Assembly (NCBI GenBank): GCA_002478265.1
Contig: DLNC01000006.1
Coordinates: 1 to 29,744, forward strand
Source: Syntrophaceae bacterium UBA7520
GTDB taxonomy: Bacteria; Desulfobacterota; Syntrophia; Syntrophales; Smithellaceae
Reading direction: 5' to 3'
Length of the DNA stretch: 29,744 bases
Below the pieces are notes generated by a model. It was given only the letters and a program-made list of their open reading frames with translations, ran no database searches and had not been told where the DNA came from. Position 1 is the stretch's first letter, and each line of letters begins with the position of its first letter. The translations under genes were made by a program, and so were the position numbers. Of this stretch, positions 14,568 to 22,593 are shown one piece after another.

Positions 14568-17168
14568 ATGGATGACACTGTATTGAAAGTGGCGCTGGCC
14601 GGACTGCTGCACGACATCGGGAAATTTGCGCAGGAAGGCATGTTTGCCAATCCGGAGTTTATCAACAACAACCGCCAGCTCTATCAGCCGTTTTACAATG
14701 ATCGCTTCACGCATGAGCATGCGGTCTATACCGCGGCTTTTATTGATCACATCGAAAAGTTATTGCCCAGGGAATTAAACAAAGCAAACTGGGGGCTGGA
14801 TGATCCCTTCATCAATCTGGCTGCGGGGCATCACAAACCCGCGACCCCTTTGCAATGGATCATTGCGACAGCGGATCGCTTAAGCAGCGGCTGGGATCGT
14901 GGAAATTTTGAGGTTTACAATCGGGCCATCTCGCCTCAAAATTATCGTCAAACAAGGCTTCAACCACTGTTTGAAGCTCTGCTAGCTGGTGATCAAAAGG
15001 AGGCGAGATGGTTCTATCCATTAAAAGAATTGAGCCCGCTGAATATTTTTCCGCTTCGGAAAACGAAAGAAGCAATCACGGAGGGACAGGCTAAATCTGA
15101 ATATAAAAGCCTCTTCGACGAGTTTATCTATGCGCTGGAAAAACTTCTGCACAAGGATCTCAGCCTTTCCTTGTGGATGGATCATTTAGACAGCCTTCTT
15201 TTGATTTATACATCCATGATTCCAGCGGCACGGGCAGGTAAAGTTGTGCCCGATGTTTCCCTGTATGACCATGCGCGGGCTGTATCCGCGCTTTCGGCGG
15301 CGATTTATCTGTATCACAGAACAACCGGCACGCTGAATGTTGAGTCCGTTTGCGATTCTACCACTGAAAAATTTTTAATTGTTGGAGGGGATTTTTACGG
15401 AATTCAAGATTTCATCTTTAGCGAAGGAGGCGAAACAGCCAAGAATCGCACAAAATTATTGCGCGGGCGGTCGTTTGCTGTTTCCTTATATTGCGAGTTG
15501 GCTGCTGATTTAATTTGCCGAAAGATTGAATTGCCGTCAACATCCGTTCTTCTCAATGCTGCTGGAAAATTCACGCTTATCGCACCCAATACGTCCGAGG
15601 CGCGCAAAGCCATCGTTGAAGCAGAGCGACAGATCAATGATTGGCTGATTGCCAAGACCTTCGGCCAGAGCGCCATTGGTATATCCATGGTAACCGCAAC
15701 ACCAGATGATTTTGTTGAGGGAAAGTTTCCTCTGCTGTGGGACAAACTCGGCAAGGCAATGGCAAAACAAAAATTTCAGAAAGTGCCTTCTGAAAAATTA
15801 GGCGTTGTAAAAGATTATCTCGACTCGTTCGACAATACGCTGAATCCGCCGCTTTGCTCCTGCTGTGGAAAGCGCCCGGCTGATAGAATGGCATCTAAAA
15901 AAAGTAATGCAGAACGGGCGATATGCCAGGGCTGCCGTGATCAAGTCTTCCTAGGGGCTGAACTGGTCAGGAACCCCAGTATTGCCATAGCGTCAAAAGA
16001 CGCGGAAATTTTCGGCGAAGCAAAGTTAATGGAGCCGATTTTCGGCGAATACCAAGTCGCTTTCATTGGCGGCAAGTTGAAAGATATGGCCCGCTCGGGT
16101 CAGCTCTACAAGTATTGGGATATTTCCATCGATCCATCTGGAAAGCTCAATAAGGAAGTAAGTGTGCGGTTTATTGGCGGTTATGTGCCCGTATATCGGG
16201 ATGACGACATGGACGACACGCGTATTATTGAGAGTAAAAAGAGCGAGCGCACAAGAGAAGAACTCATCAATCAAATTGAAAAGGGCGACATAAAGACTTT
16301 TTCTCACATTGCCGCAAAAGCAATGAATATTAAGCGAACGGAAAAAAACGAGGTGAAGTACTTTGGTATTCAGGCTCTGGGCGTTCTCAAGGCCGATGTC
16401 GATCAATTAGGACTTTTGATGGCGTGCGGTTTAAAGGAGAAGGATTTGACCTTGAGTAGAATTGCCACGCTAAGCCGACAGTTGCATTTCTTTTTTTCCG
16501 TTTATCTCCCGTATTTACTTGTCAGCGATGAACGCTTTCGGGATGTTTACACCGTGTTTGCCGGCGGTGACGACTTGTTTCTAATCGGCCCATGGAATAC
16601 CATGTTGAATCTGGCCGAAGTATTGCGTGAACAGTTTGTTTATTACACCTGTGAAAATCCTGAAGTGCATTTTTCCGCCGGTTTTTCGCTGAACAAGCCC
16701 AATGTTCCCCTGGCTAAATTTGCCCAAAGCGCTGAAGCGGCGTTGGAAGCGGCAAAGAAGACTGATGAGGCAAGCAGGAAAAGAGGTGAAAAAATCACTG
16801 CCTTCGGCGAAACCGTCACTTGGTCAGACTTTGTAAAGCTGCGGAGGGTACGTGATCGTCTCGCTAAATGGCGCGATTCAGGGATTATAAACAGCGCGAC
16901 CATTTATCGATTGAACGATTTTATCAAGATGGCCGAGATGGAAAAGAGTATTCTTCAAAAACAAGTCGTGCGGTTGGAGGATATGGATTACTTAAAATGG
17001 CCTGCGTACTTCAGTTATCAAATATCCAGAAATATCGGGAAAACGATAGATAATGCGGAAGAGCGCCGCAAAGTGCAGGAGGAATTTGGCCAAGCGGCGA
17101 AATGGCTTAAAGACTATGGAGGACGACTGCGAATCGCCCTCTGGGATGTTATTTACAATAATCGTTAA
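14568..17168 (+). CDS. cas10: Cas10/Csm1, type III-A effector large subunit
   Basis: An 866-residue multidomain protein. The N-terminal HD nuclease domain has LLHDIGKF (H15-D16), a single-strand DNase in this family. The first palm domain lies around 300-400 (GGDFYGIQDFIFS). A zinc site has LCSCCGKRP at 430-433 paired with ICQGCRD. The second palm carries AGGDDLF at 666-669, the metal-binding cyclase site that makes cyclic oligoadenylates from ATP when the complex binds target RNA. Both active sites look intact. GGGGAGG precedes ATG 14568. It heads the run cas10-csm2-csm3-csm4-csm5 with short or overlapping junctions, so one transcript is likely; the palindrome at 14486 is the probable control point. 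Confidence 0.96.
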   Translation: MDDTVLKVALAGLLHDIGKFAQEGMFANPEFINNNRQLYQPFYNDRFTHEHAVYTAAFIDHIEKLLPRELNKANWGLDDPFINLAAGHHKPATPLQWIIATADRLSSGWDRGNFEVYNRAISPQNYRQTRLQPLFEALLAGDQKEARWFYPLKELSPLNIFPLRKTKEAITEGQAKSEYKSLFDEFIYALEKLLHKDLSLSLWMDHLDSLLLIYTSMIPAARAGKVVPDVSLYDHARAVSALSAAIYLYHRTTGTLNVESVCDSTTEKFLIVGGDFYGIQDFIFSEGGETAKNRTKLLRGRSFAVSLYCELAADLICRKIELPSTSVLLNAAGKFTLIAPNTSEARKAIVEAERQINDWLIAKTFGQSAIGISMVTATPDDFVEGKFPLLWDKLGKAMAKQKFQKVPSEKLGVVKDYLDSFDNTLNPPLCSCCGKRPADRMASKKSNAERAICQGCRDQVFLGAELVRNPSIAIASKDAEIFGEAKLMEPIFGEYQVAFIGGKLKDMARSGQLYKYWDISIDPSGKLNKEVSVRFIGGYVPVYRDDDMDDTRIIESKKSERTREELINQIEKGDIKTFSHIAAKAMNIKRTEKNEVKYFGIQALGVLKADVDQLGLLMACGLKEKDLTLSRIATLSRQLHFFFSVYLPYLLVSDERFRDVYTVFAGGDDLFLIGPWNTMLNLAEVLREQFVYYTCENPEVHFSAGFSLNKPNVPLAKFAQSAEAALEAAKKTDEASRKRGEKITAFGETVTWSDFVKLRRVRDRLAKWRDSGIINSATIYRLNDFIKMAEMEKSILQKQVVRLEDMDYLKWPAYFSYQISRNIGKTIDNAEERRKVQEEFGQAAKWLKDYGGRLRIALWDVIYNNR

Positions 17169-17181
17169 GGAGGTGTGAGTA

Positions 17182-17595
17182 ATGGTGAAAATTGATTTTT
17201 ACAAAGATGGATCAAAAAAAGCGATTAGCCCTGTTTTGTTTTCGGATTTTGCGCAAAAAGCCGCAGAGGAGGTGGCCAAAGCGGGTCAATTCACTACAAG
17301 GGACGGCATGGTGAAACTCGAAAAAAACAAGCGTACGCAAATCAGAAAATTCTATGACGAGGTGGTGCGTCTGAACGGTGATGTAAAAAACAAAGCTAAT
17401 GATTGGGATACCGTTCTTCCATTCGTAAATATGCTGATTGCAAAAACAACTTATGCTTACGGAAGAAAACTAGTGACGAAAGAATTTCTGGATTTAATGA
17501 ATGTCTGTGTTGCGCAGATTGAAAAACCGGAAGATTTGGATGTTTTCTGTAACTTCTTCGAAGCCTTCATGGGCTTCTACAAACAATATGAATAG
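17182..17595 (+). CDS. csm2: Csm2 small subunit
   Basis: A 137-residue alpha-helical small subunit of the Csm complex that lines the inner filament along the crRNA-target duplex. Typical features are the basic helix KLEKNKRTQIRKFYDEVVRL and the C-terminal VFCNFFEAFMGFYKQY. Length and position between cas10 and csm3 are normal. An AAGGAGGTG ribosome site lies 13 nt after the cas10 stop. Confidence 0.93.
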   Translation: MVKIDFYKDGSKKAISPVLFSDFAQKAAEEVAKAGQFTTRDGMVKLEKNKRTQIRKFYDEVVRLNGDVKNKANDWDTVLPFVNMLIAKTTYAYGRKLVTKEFLDLMNVCVAQIEKPEDLDVFCNFFEAFMGFYKQYE

Positions 17596-17606
17596 GAGAG
17601 GGGCTT

Positions 17607-18314
17607 ATGCAATTGATAAAAATTGAAAAAATCAAAGGACAGATTGTTTTGAAAAGCGGTATGCATATTGGTGCTGGCGATACGGAAATGCACATTGGTG
17701 GAACGGATAGCCCTGTTGTTCGCCATCCTCACACGCAGGACCCATATATTCCCGGCTCGTCTCTGAAGGGAAAGGTCAGAAGCTTACTGGAATTAAAAAG
17801 CGGTGTTGTGGGATTTACTGGTGGCGCGCCATTGGCGGCGAGCCATTTTGAGAAAGTGTCGGACGATAAAAAAGAAGAGGCAAAAAAAATTCTGAAGATA
17901 TTTGGAACAGGCGGAGGGGATGCGGAAGTCGCGGCAAAATTAGGCATTGGACCCACACGAGTAGCCTTTGCGGATTGCCCATTGAATTCCGATTGGAAAA
18001 ACGAAGTCATCAAAAATCGGTGGAGCCTTTTTGATGTGAAATCTGAAAATGCTATTGATCGAATCAAGGGTACGGCAAAAGACCCTCGCTTTATCGAAAG
18101 GGTTGTGGCTGGGGCAAAATTCGATTTTACCGTTACGCTTAAAATTCTCGGCAAAGAAGAAGAGGCTTTAGTGGATTATCTGTTGCTGGGGTTGAAATTG
18201 CTGCAAATGGATGCCATCGGTGGAAGCGGCAGCCGCGGCTACGGAAGAATTGAATTTCAGTTTGAAGACAAGACGATTCAGGCAAAGTTTGACGAACTCA
18301 AAGCAACGGATTGA
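17607..18314 (+). CDS. csm3: Csm3 backbone subunit and target-RNA slicer
   Basis: A 235-residue Cas7-like RAMP protein that polymerises along the crRNA and cuts bound target RNA at 6-nt intervals. LKSGMHIGAGD, IGGTDSPVVR and YIPGSSLKGKVRSLLE are family hallmarks. The Asp at residue 34 (GGTDSP) aligns with the catalytic Asp33 of Streptococcus thermophilus Csm3, so slicing should be intact. The C-terminal GGSGSRGYGRIEFQF is the RAMP glycine loop. GGAGAGGGG precedes ATG 17607, 11 nt after csm2. Confidence 0.96.
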   Translation: MQLIKIEKIKGQIVLKSGMHIGAGDTEMHIGGTDSPVVRHPHTQDPYIPGSSLKGKVRSLLELKSGVVGFTGGAPLAASHFEKVSDDKKEEAKKILKIFGTGGGDAEVAAKLGIGPTRVAFADCPLNSDWKNEVIKNRWSLFDVKSENAIDRIKGTAKDPRFIERVVAGAKFDFTVTLKILGKEEEALVDYLLLGLKLLQMDAIGGSGSRGYGRIEFQFEDKTIQAKFDELKATD

Positions 18315-18330
18315 AAAAGGGGGGTGCGCC

Positions 18331-19359
18331 TTGAAACTTTACGAATATATTTTAAAACCTCTTTCCCCGTTTGGCACGCCGCTTAAAGGAGATACGCTTT
18401 TCGGCCATTTCTGCTGGCAATGCCAATACGACGGAACGCTTCTAGAAGGCGGGTTTGAACACTGGATCAAGCTATATCCGCGAAAGCCTTTTGCAATTTT
18501 TTCATCCGCATGTTTCAGGATGGAAAAAGGAGAAAAGCGTTATGCGGTCAAAAGACCGGATGTGCCGTTGGAATGGCTTTTTTCAAGTGCGGGAAAAAGC
18601 AAACGGGAGATATTTGAAGAGCGAAAAAAGAATGCTGCCAGGCGCTGGCTGCTTCTTGGAGAAAGTCTTACCATGAATCTCGATGAACGGAATCTGGTTA
18701 ACAACGGTGATCTTTTCAGGCTTCTGTTTCCTGAGTTGGAAACATCCGATGAATTGCCTTTGTCAATGAAAAAAGAAATCGAGGCGGAATATTTGCAATC
18801 TCATAACACTATCAACCGGGAAACCATGACGACCGGAGAAGGAATGTTTGCGCCATATAACGTTTCCGCGTCTTGGTTTTTTCCGGAAACGCGGCTTGCC
18901 GTTTTCGTACTTGTCGAGAAAGAGGCAACCGACAAAGACCGTGTCAGGAAAGCGTTGGAAAGAATTGGCGTATCAGGCTATGGGCGCGACAGCTCGACAG
19001 GGTATGGACGCTTTGTCGTGGAAGAATGTTTTGAGAAACCACTTCCGAAATGTGACGATGCCACTGCATGCTATACGCTTGCGCCAAGCGTGCCAGTGGC
19101 GGAACAGTACAAGGATGTCTTTTTCACGCCTTTTACGCGTTTTGGAAAACACGGTGATACCATGGCGACAAGTGATAACCCTTTCAAGAATCCTGTCATC
19201 ATGGCGGACGAAGGCGCGATATTGTTTCCGGTTTCCAACGAGCATTTCCAAAAGCCTTATCTGGGGAAAGCCTTGCAGGACCTTTCTAAAAGCGAGCCGA
19301 ACACGGTTGCGCAAGGATATGCTTTTTACTTACCATTGAAATGGGAGAAAGACCTATGA
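18331..19359 (+). CDS. csm4: Csm4 crRNA 5'-tag-binding subunit
   Basis: A 342-residue Cas5-like RAMP protein that caps the 5' tag of the crRNA and contacts Cas10. It begins with the family's N-terminus (KLYEYILKPLSPFGTPLKGD), and GYGRDSSTGYGRFVVEE is the C-terminal glycine loop. I chose TTG 18331 as the start: a GGGGGG-rich ribosome site lies 5-7 nt upstream and the protein then starts exactly where Csm4 proteins do. The frame is open back to ATG 18211, but that would overlap the end of csm3 by about 100 nt and add unrelated residues. Its stop overlaps the csm5 start (ATGA). Confidence 0.92.
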   Translation: MKLYEYILKPLSPFGTPLKGDTLFGHFCWQCQYDGTLLEGGFEHWIKLYPRKPFAIFSSACFRMEKGEKRYAVKRPDVPLEWLFSSAGKSKREIFEERKKNAARRWLLLGESLTMNLDERNLVNNGDLFRLLFPELETSDELPLSMKKEIEAEYLQSHNTINRETMTTGEGMFAPYNVSASWFFPETRLAVFVLVEKEATDKDRVRKALERIGVSGYGRDSSTGYGRFVVEECFEKPLPKCDDATACYTLAPSVPVAEQYKDVFFTPFTRFGKHGDTMATSDNPFKNPVIMADEGAILFPVSNEHFQKPYLGKALQDLSKSEPNTVAQGYAFYLPLKWEKDL

Positions 19360-20822
19360 TTGAAAGCCATCAGTTTTTTATAAAAACACAAACACCTTTG
19401 CATATCGGGTGTGATGAAGTTTACGAGCCTATGTCTTTTGTCATTGATGAGAACAACAAGGTTCTGATTTCATTCGATCCCCTGGATTTTTTCTCGCGCT
19501 TGTCTAAAGAGGATAAGGAGAAATTTTCAAATATTTGCCGGGAAGGTACCATCCACTCTATTCAAAAATTGTATCAATTCATGCGAGGCAAAGAAACGGA
19601 AGGTCATCCTGTAGCCCTTTGCAGCGGCTTTATTGAACACTATAGAGAAAACCTTGCGATGAAGGGCAGTGATAAAAAATTAAAAGACGAAATTAATCAA
19701 TTTAAAATTATGCGAACAGCGTTTTTGGAAAACACAAATGAACCTTACATTCCTGGCAGTGCCATCAAAGGGGCATTGAGAACCGCCTGCCTCAATGCAT
19801 TGGCAAAAACCGCTGGGCATGTCGATTACAATCCAAAAGATAAAGGTGCTGCAGCTCATTTGGAGAAAAAACTTCTCAAATTTAGCGATCCGGGTAACGA
19901 TCCCTTCCGCATGATCAAAGTTTCCGATTTTCTGCCGGTTTTTTTCAACAAACGAATTGTCTATGCCGTCAATGAAAAGAAAAAAGAGTCAAAATTCGCC
20001 GCTCGAGAGCTTTATCAAATTTTGGAAATTATCGAACCGGGTGCTGTGTTTGTCGGGACGTTGAAAGTTGAACAACCGCCGTCCAAAGAGACAGGTATCC
20101 AAATGCCTTTGTCGCTTCCGGCTGTCTTGAAAAGTGCGTCCTTTTTTTATTCGAAAGAAAAACAACGCGAAGAAAAAGAGCTTTCTCAAGCCGCTTTGCC
20201 GGAAGCGAAGTTTAAAGAAGGTGATGCACTTTATCCCCTGAGAATCGGTCGCCACAGCGGAGCTGAATCCGTGACTATTGAAGGATATAGAGGAGACATC
20301 AAAATCATGGGTGGTCAAGGCCGCACGACCTTTTCTAATAAAGGTGCGGGCACGTTCTGGCTGGCGGCTGAACGGAAAAAAGACTGGAATAAAAAGCAGC
20401 TTCAACCCTTCGGATGGGTTTGTTTGGGAAAGGTGGATGAAAAACTAGCCGCCGAATTTGATCAATTGAGAGAAAAACAAAAAGAGAAGGCAGATACTGT
20501 TCGAAGCAATCCTTTGACAAAGGGCGAGCCATCAGGATCTTTAGAATCAGTCTCTTTCATCCCGCCCCCTCCCGTTGAAGATGTCTGGGAAAACGCTCAA
20601 GTGTTTTACGACGCCGGAGGCGCGGGGAAAATATCGGCGCAGATGCAAGGAAAGTCGGGTGCTTCGCTTGTGGGAAAGGGCAACAGAGACAACCTGAAAG
20701 CTGCGGTGTCTGAAGTTTTGCACAAGAATCTCTTTGAAAAGAAAAAACCGATTAACGCCCGCGTCACCGTTCGCAAAGTCGGCAACGCCTGGGAGATTGT
20801 AAGAGTTGACCCGCAAGCCTGA
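19356..20822 (+). CDS. csm5: Csm5 with an extra C-terminal domain
   Basis: A 488-residue Cas7-like RAMP protein that caps the 3' end of the crRNA and recruits maturation nucleases. Signatures are FFIKTQTPLHIGCDEVY at the N-terminus, EPYIPGSAIKGALRTACL near residue 130, and the glycine-rich IMGGQGRTTFSNKGAGTFWLA near 315-335. The RAMP part ends near residue 390. Then comes a Pro/Ser linker (IPPPPVED) and about 79 residues (410-488, WENAQVFYDAGG ... INARVTVRKVGNAWEIVRV) with alternating strands that are not part of typical Csm5. ATG 19356 overlaps the csm4 stop and has GGGAG upstream; ATG 19341 is less likely. Confidence 0.92.
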   Translation: MIESHQFFIKTQTPLHIGCDEVYEPMSFVIDENNKVLISFDPLDFFSRLSKEDKEKFSNICREGTIHSIQKLYQFMRGKETEGHPVALCSGFIEHYRENLAMKGSDKKLKDEINQFKIMRTAFLENTNEPYIPGSAIKGALRTACLNALAKTAGHVDYNPKDKGAAAHLEKKLLKFSDPGNDPFRMIKVSDFLPVFFNKRIVYAVNEKKKESKFAARELYQILEIIEPGAVFVGTLKVEQPPSKETGIQMPLSLPAVLKSASFFYSKEKQREEKELSQAALPEAKFKEGDALYPLRIGRHSGAESVTIEGYRGDIKIMGGQGRTTFSNKGAGTFWLAAERKKDWNKKQLQPFGWVCLGKVDEKLAAEFDQLREKQKEKADTVRSNPLTKGEPSGSLESVSFIPPPPVEDVWENAQVFYDAGGAGKISAQMQGKSGASLVGKGNRDNLKAAVSEVLHKNLFEKKKPINARVTVRKVGNAWEIVRVDPQA

Positions 20823-20923
20823 CCGGAAAGAAATATCCCCGTGGAAAACCTTACAAAGCCGATATAATTAACATAAATGATAATAATGTATGCTTAGTAA
20901 AAACTTAAAAAGAATGGCAGGAG

Positions 20924-21031
20924 ATGAACCGGAAAATTTTCTTCACAATGGAAGATGTGGCGCAGACGTTTGCAATTCAGCTGGCCTCCGCCCACGTCCT
21001 GAAGGATTTGGCTCGGCAACAAATCAAATGA
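20924..21031 (+). CDS. Possible 35-residue small ORF or gene remnant between csm5 and abiE
   Basis: ATG 20924 to TGA 21031 encodes a short amphipathic protein (MEDVAQTFAIQLASAHVLK). GGAG immediately abuts the start, too close for ideal translation, and a second frame starting at ATG 20914 covers the same bases with a less protein-like translation. The remaining bases of the 269-nt gap show no other gene. It may be the tail of a lost gene rather than a working one. Confidence 0.25.
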   Translation: MNRKIFFTMEDVAQTFAIQLASAHVLKDLARQQIK

Positions 21032-21044
21032 GGTGAATGATTAG

Positions 21045-21078
21045 TATTTGTTTACAATAAAATACAAATGTGTATTAT
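21045..21078 (+). promoter_or_regulatory. Promoter with overlapping inverted repeat for the abiE pair
   Basis: A -35 box TTTACA (21051-21056) and -10 box TATTAT (21073-21078) are separated by 16 nt. The -35 region overlaps an inverted repeat ATTTGT-N12-ACAAAT (21046-21051 and 21064-21069), where a bound antitoxin would block RNA polymerase; AbiEi-type antitoxins are known to autoregulate by binding inverted repeats. The predicted start near 21085 leaves only about 7 nt before the abiEii ATG, which also lacks a ribosome site, so near-leaderless translation is possible. Confidence 0.45.
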
Positions 21079-21091
21079 AACGTAACCAATT

Positions 21092-21949
21092 ATGAAGAGG
21101 TATCAGGAAACTTATATCCGCCACGCGGAAATTGCCCAGCTCATCTTGCTGCATCAGCTCTATGCGCAAAAAGAGAGCCGCCATCTGATTTTTCAGGGCG
21201 GCACGGCCATTCGCTGGTGCTACGGGGGAAGCCGTTTTTCCGAGGACCTCGATTTTGTAACGACGCTGGCTCCCGAAGCCATTGAACCTCTCGCACAGGC
21301 AACTGTTCGCGGCGCGGAAAAACTCATGGTTCCGCACTTCGGCGCTGGCGCCGTCTCGCTCATTGCCAAAAAATCGCGAAGTGACGCCTTCAAATGCTTT
21401 GTCGATTTTCAGCCGCAAACCCGTCGGGGAAAAATCTCCATCAAATTGGAATTCGAGGGTCTCAAGCCTGGAATGCTCCCAGATACGCAAAACCATGTCA
21501 TGGCGACGCTTGGCTCCGTCGCATATCTGATTGCCGCAGGCGAGTTCCGCGTTCCCAGACCCAACGCGGTATTGGTCGCACAAACACCGCAGGAAATTCT
21601 CTCCGATAAAATCCGCGCGCTTCTGGAACGCCCCTATCTAAAAGGCAGAGATTTTTACGATTTGTGGCACCTTCGGGATGTCTTGAAAACAGCCCTTGAT
21701 ATCAACATTGTGCAGCGCAAGTTTACCCTTTACCGGGCAGCCTTTACCGCGACACGGCCCGCCGCTTTCTTTACGAAGCCGACAAAGCAAAATGAAAAAC
21801 AGATGCGCGAAGCCATCGAACAGGATCTTTCGCGGTTTTTGCCGTCCGACGTTCTGGAGGTTCACCGCGTGGAGAAATTCGCATCCTTTCTGACCGCGAC
21901 CTGTTCGGTTTTTGCCGAACTTGAATCCAAAGGAGTGCGCCTGCCATGA
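21092..21949 (+). CDS. abiEii: AbiEii-type nucleotidyltransferase toxin
   Basis: A 285-residue member of the AbiEii/AbiGii nucleotidyltransferase toxin family. Residues 36-55 hold the GG...GGSRFSEDLDF motif: Gly-Gly at 36-37 and the metal-binding pair D52/D54. The downstream ILSDKIRALLERPYLKGRDFYDLWHL is the usual second conserved block of the family. Such toxins add nucleotides to tRNA acceptor ends or otherwise arrest growth, and the system gives abortive infection against phage. No good ribosome site is seen. The gene ends in a 4-nt overlap (ATGA) with the antitoxin-like gene, so the two are translationally coupled. Its position inside the CRISPR locus, between csm5 and csm6, is unusual. 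Confidence 0.88.
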   Translation: MKRYQETYIRHAEIAQLILLHQLYAQKESRHLIFQGGTAIRWCYGGSRFSEDLDFVTTLAPEAIEPLAQATVRGAEKLMVPHFGAGAVSLIAKKSRSDAFKCFVDFQPQTRRGKISIKLEFEGLKPGMLPDTQNHVMATLGSVAYLIAAGEFRVPRPNAVLVAQTPQEILSDKIRALLERPYLKGRDFYDLWHLRDVLKTALDINIVQRKFTLYRAAFTATRPAAFFTKPTKQNEKQMREAIEQDLSRFLPSDVLEVHRVEKFASFLTATCSVFAELESKGVRLP

Positions 21950-22515
21950 CTGCCATTGAGGTGTTAATGCAACTGCCCAACCTGTTTCGCCACGCCGATG
22001 CCGCGAAATTCACGAGCAACGCCAACGTCTTTCTTACGCGGGCACAGTCCAGAGGCTTGGTCGAACGGGTGGCGAGCGGTGTTTATCTCAACCGCCTGCG
22101 GGAACCAACTCCAGCCATCGAAGAAGTTGCCTGTTTTTTGCGAACTCCTTCTTACATTTCTTGTGAGTGGGCGCTCAACCGACATGGCGTGCTGCTTCAG
22201 TCGCCGACCGTTTGCACAGTGTTGACGCTCACGCCCTCCGTCGGCAAGTCGCGCAATGTCCGCTTTGGCGGCGTGACGATTGAATTTTCAAAGATCGCCC
22301 CTCGGCTGTTCAATGGTTTTGAAACAAAAGACGGCTTCAACCTTGCGAGTCCCGAAAAGGCGCTTCTCGACACGATTCACCTTCGAAGGCGTGTTGTGTT
22401 TCCCGACGAGCTGGAACTGGACCGCTTGAATTTGGAAAAATTGCAAGCGCTGGCCGAAGAATTTCCAAAGGTGGTGCAAAAGCGGTTAAAGGACATGATT
22501 CAACAAAATGAATAA
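21946..22515 (+). CDS. abiEi: AbiEi-type antitoxin / transcriptional repressor
   Basis: A 189-residue protein with an N-terminal winged-helix region (FTSNANVFLTRAQSRGLVERVASGVYLN) and a C-terminal AbiEi domain (YISCEWALNRHGVL, then SPEKALLDTIHLRRR). In type IV toxin-antitoxin systems AbiEi represses the operon through the wHTH and counters AbiEii without a stable complex. It starts at ATG 21946 within the last codons of the toxin gene. The order here is toxin first, opposite to the classical abiEi-abiEii order. The SPEKALLDT block is well conserved, so it is likely functional. Confidence 0.82.
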   Translation: MTAIEVLMQLPNLFRHADAAKFTSNANVFLTRAQSRGLVERVASGVYLNRLREPTPAIEEVACFLRTPSYISCEWALNRHGVLLQSPTVCTVLTLTPSVGKSRNVRFGGVTIEFSKIAPRLFNGFETKDGFNLASPEKALLDTIHLRRRVVFPDELELDRLNLEKLQALAEEFPKVVQKRLKDMIQQNE

Positions 22516-22593
22516 CAGAAGTATTGCAATGTCATTGAAATTACAAAATAGATACATTGGAATGCTTGTTAAATGACTAAGTCAAGGATGGTT

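Noticed and set aside
18211..18330. Upstream ATG for csm4
   Set aside because: It would overlap csm3 and add residues unlike Csm4; TTG 18331 with its G-rich ribosome site matches the family N-terminus.
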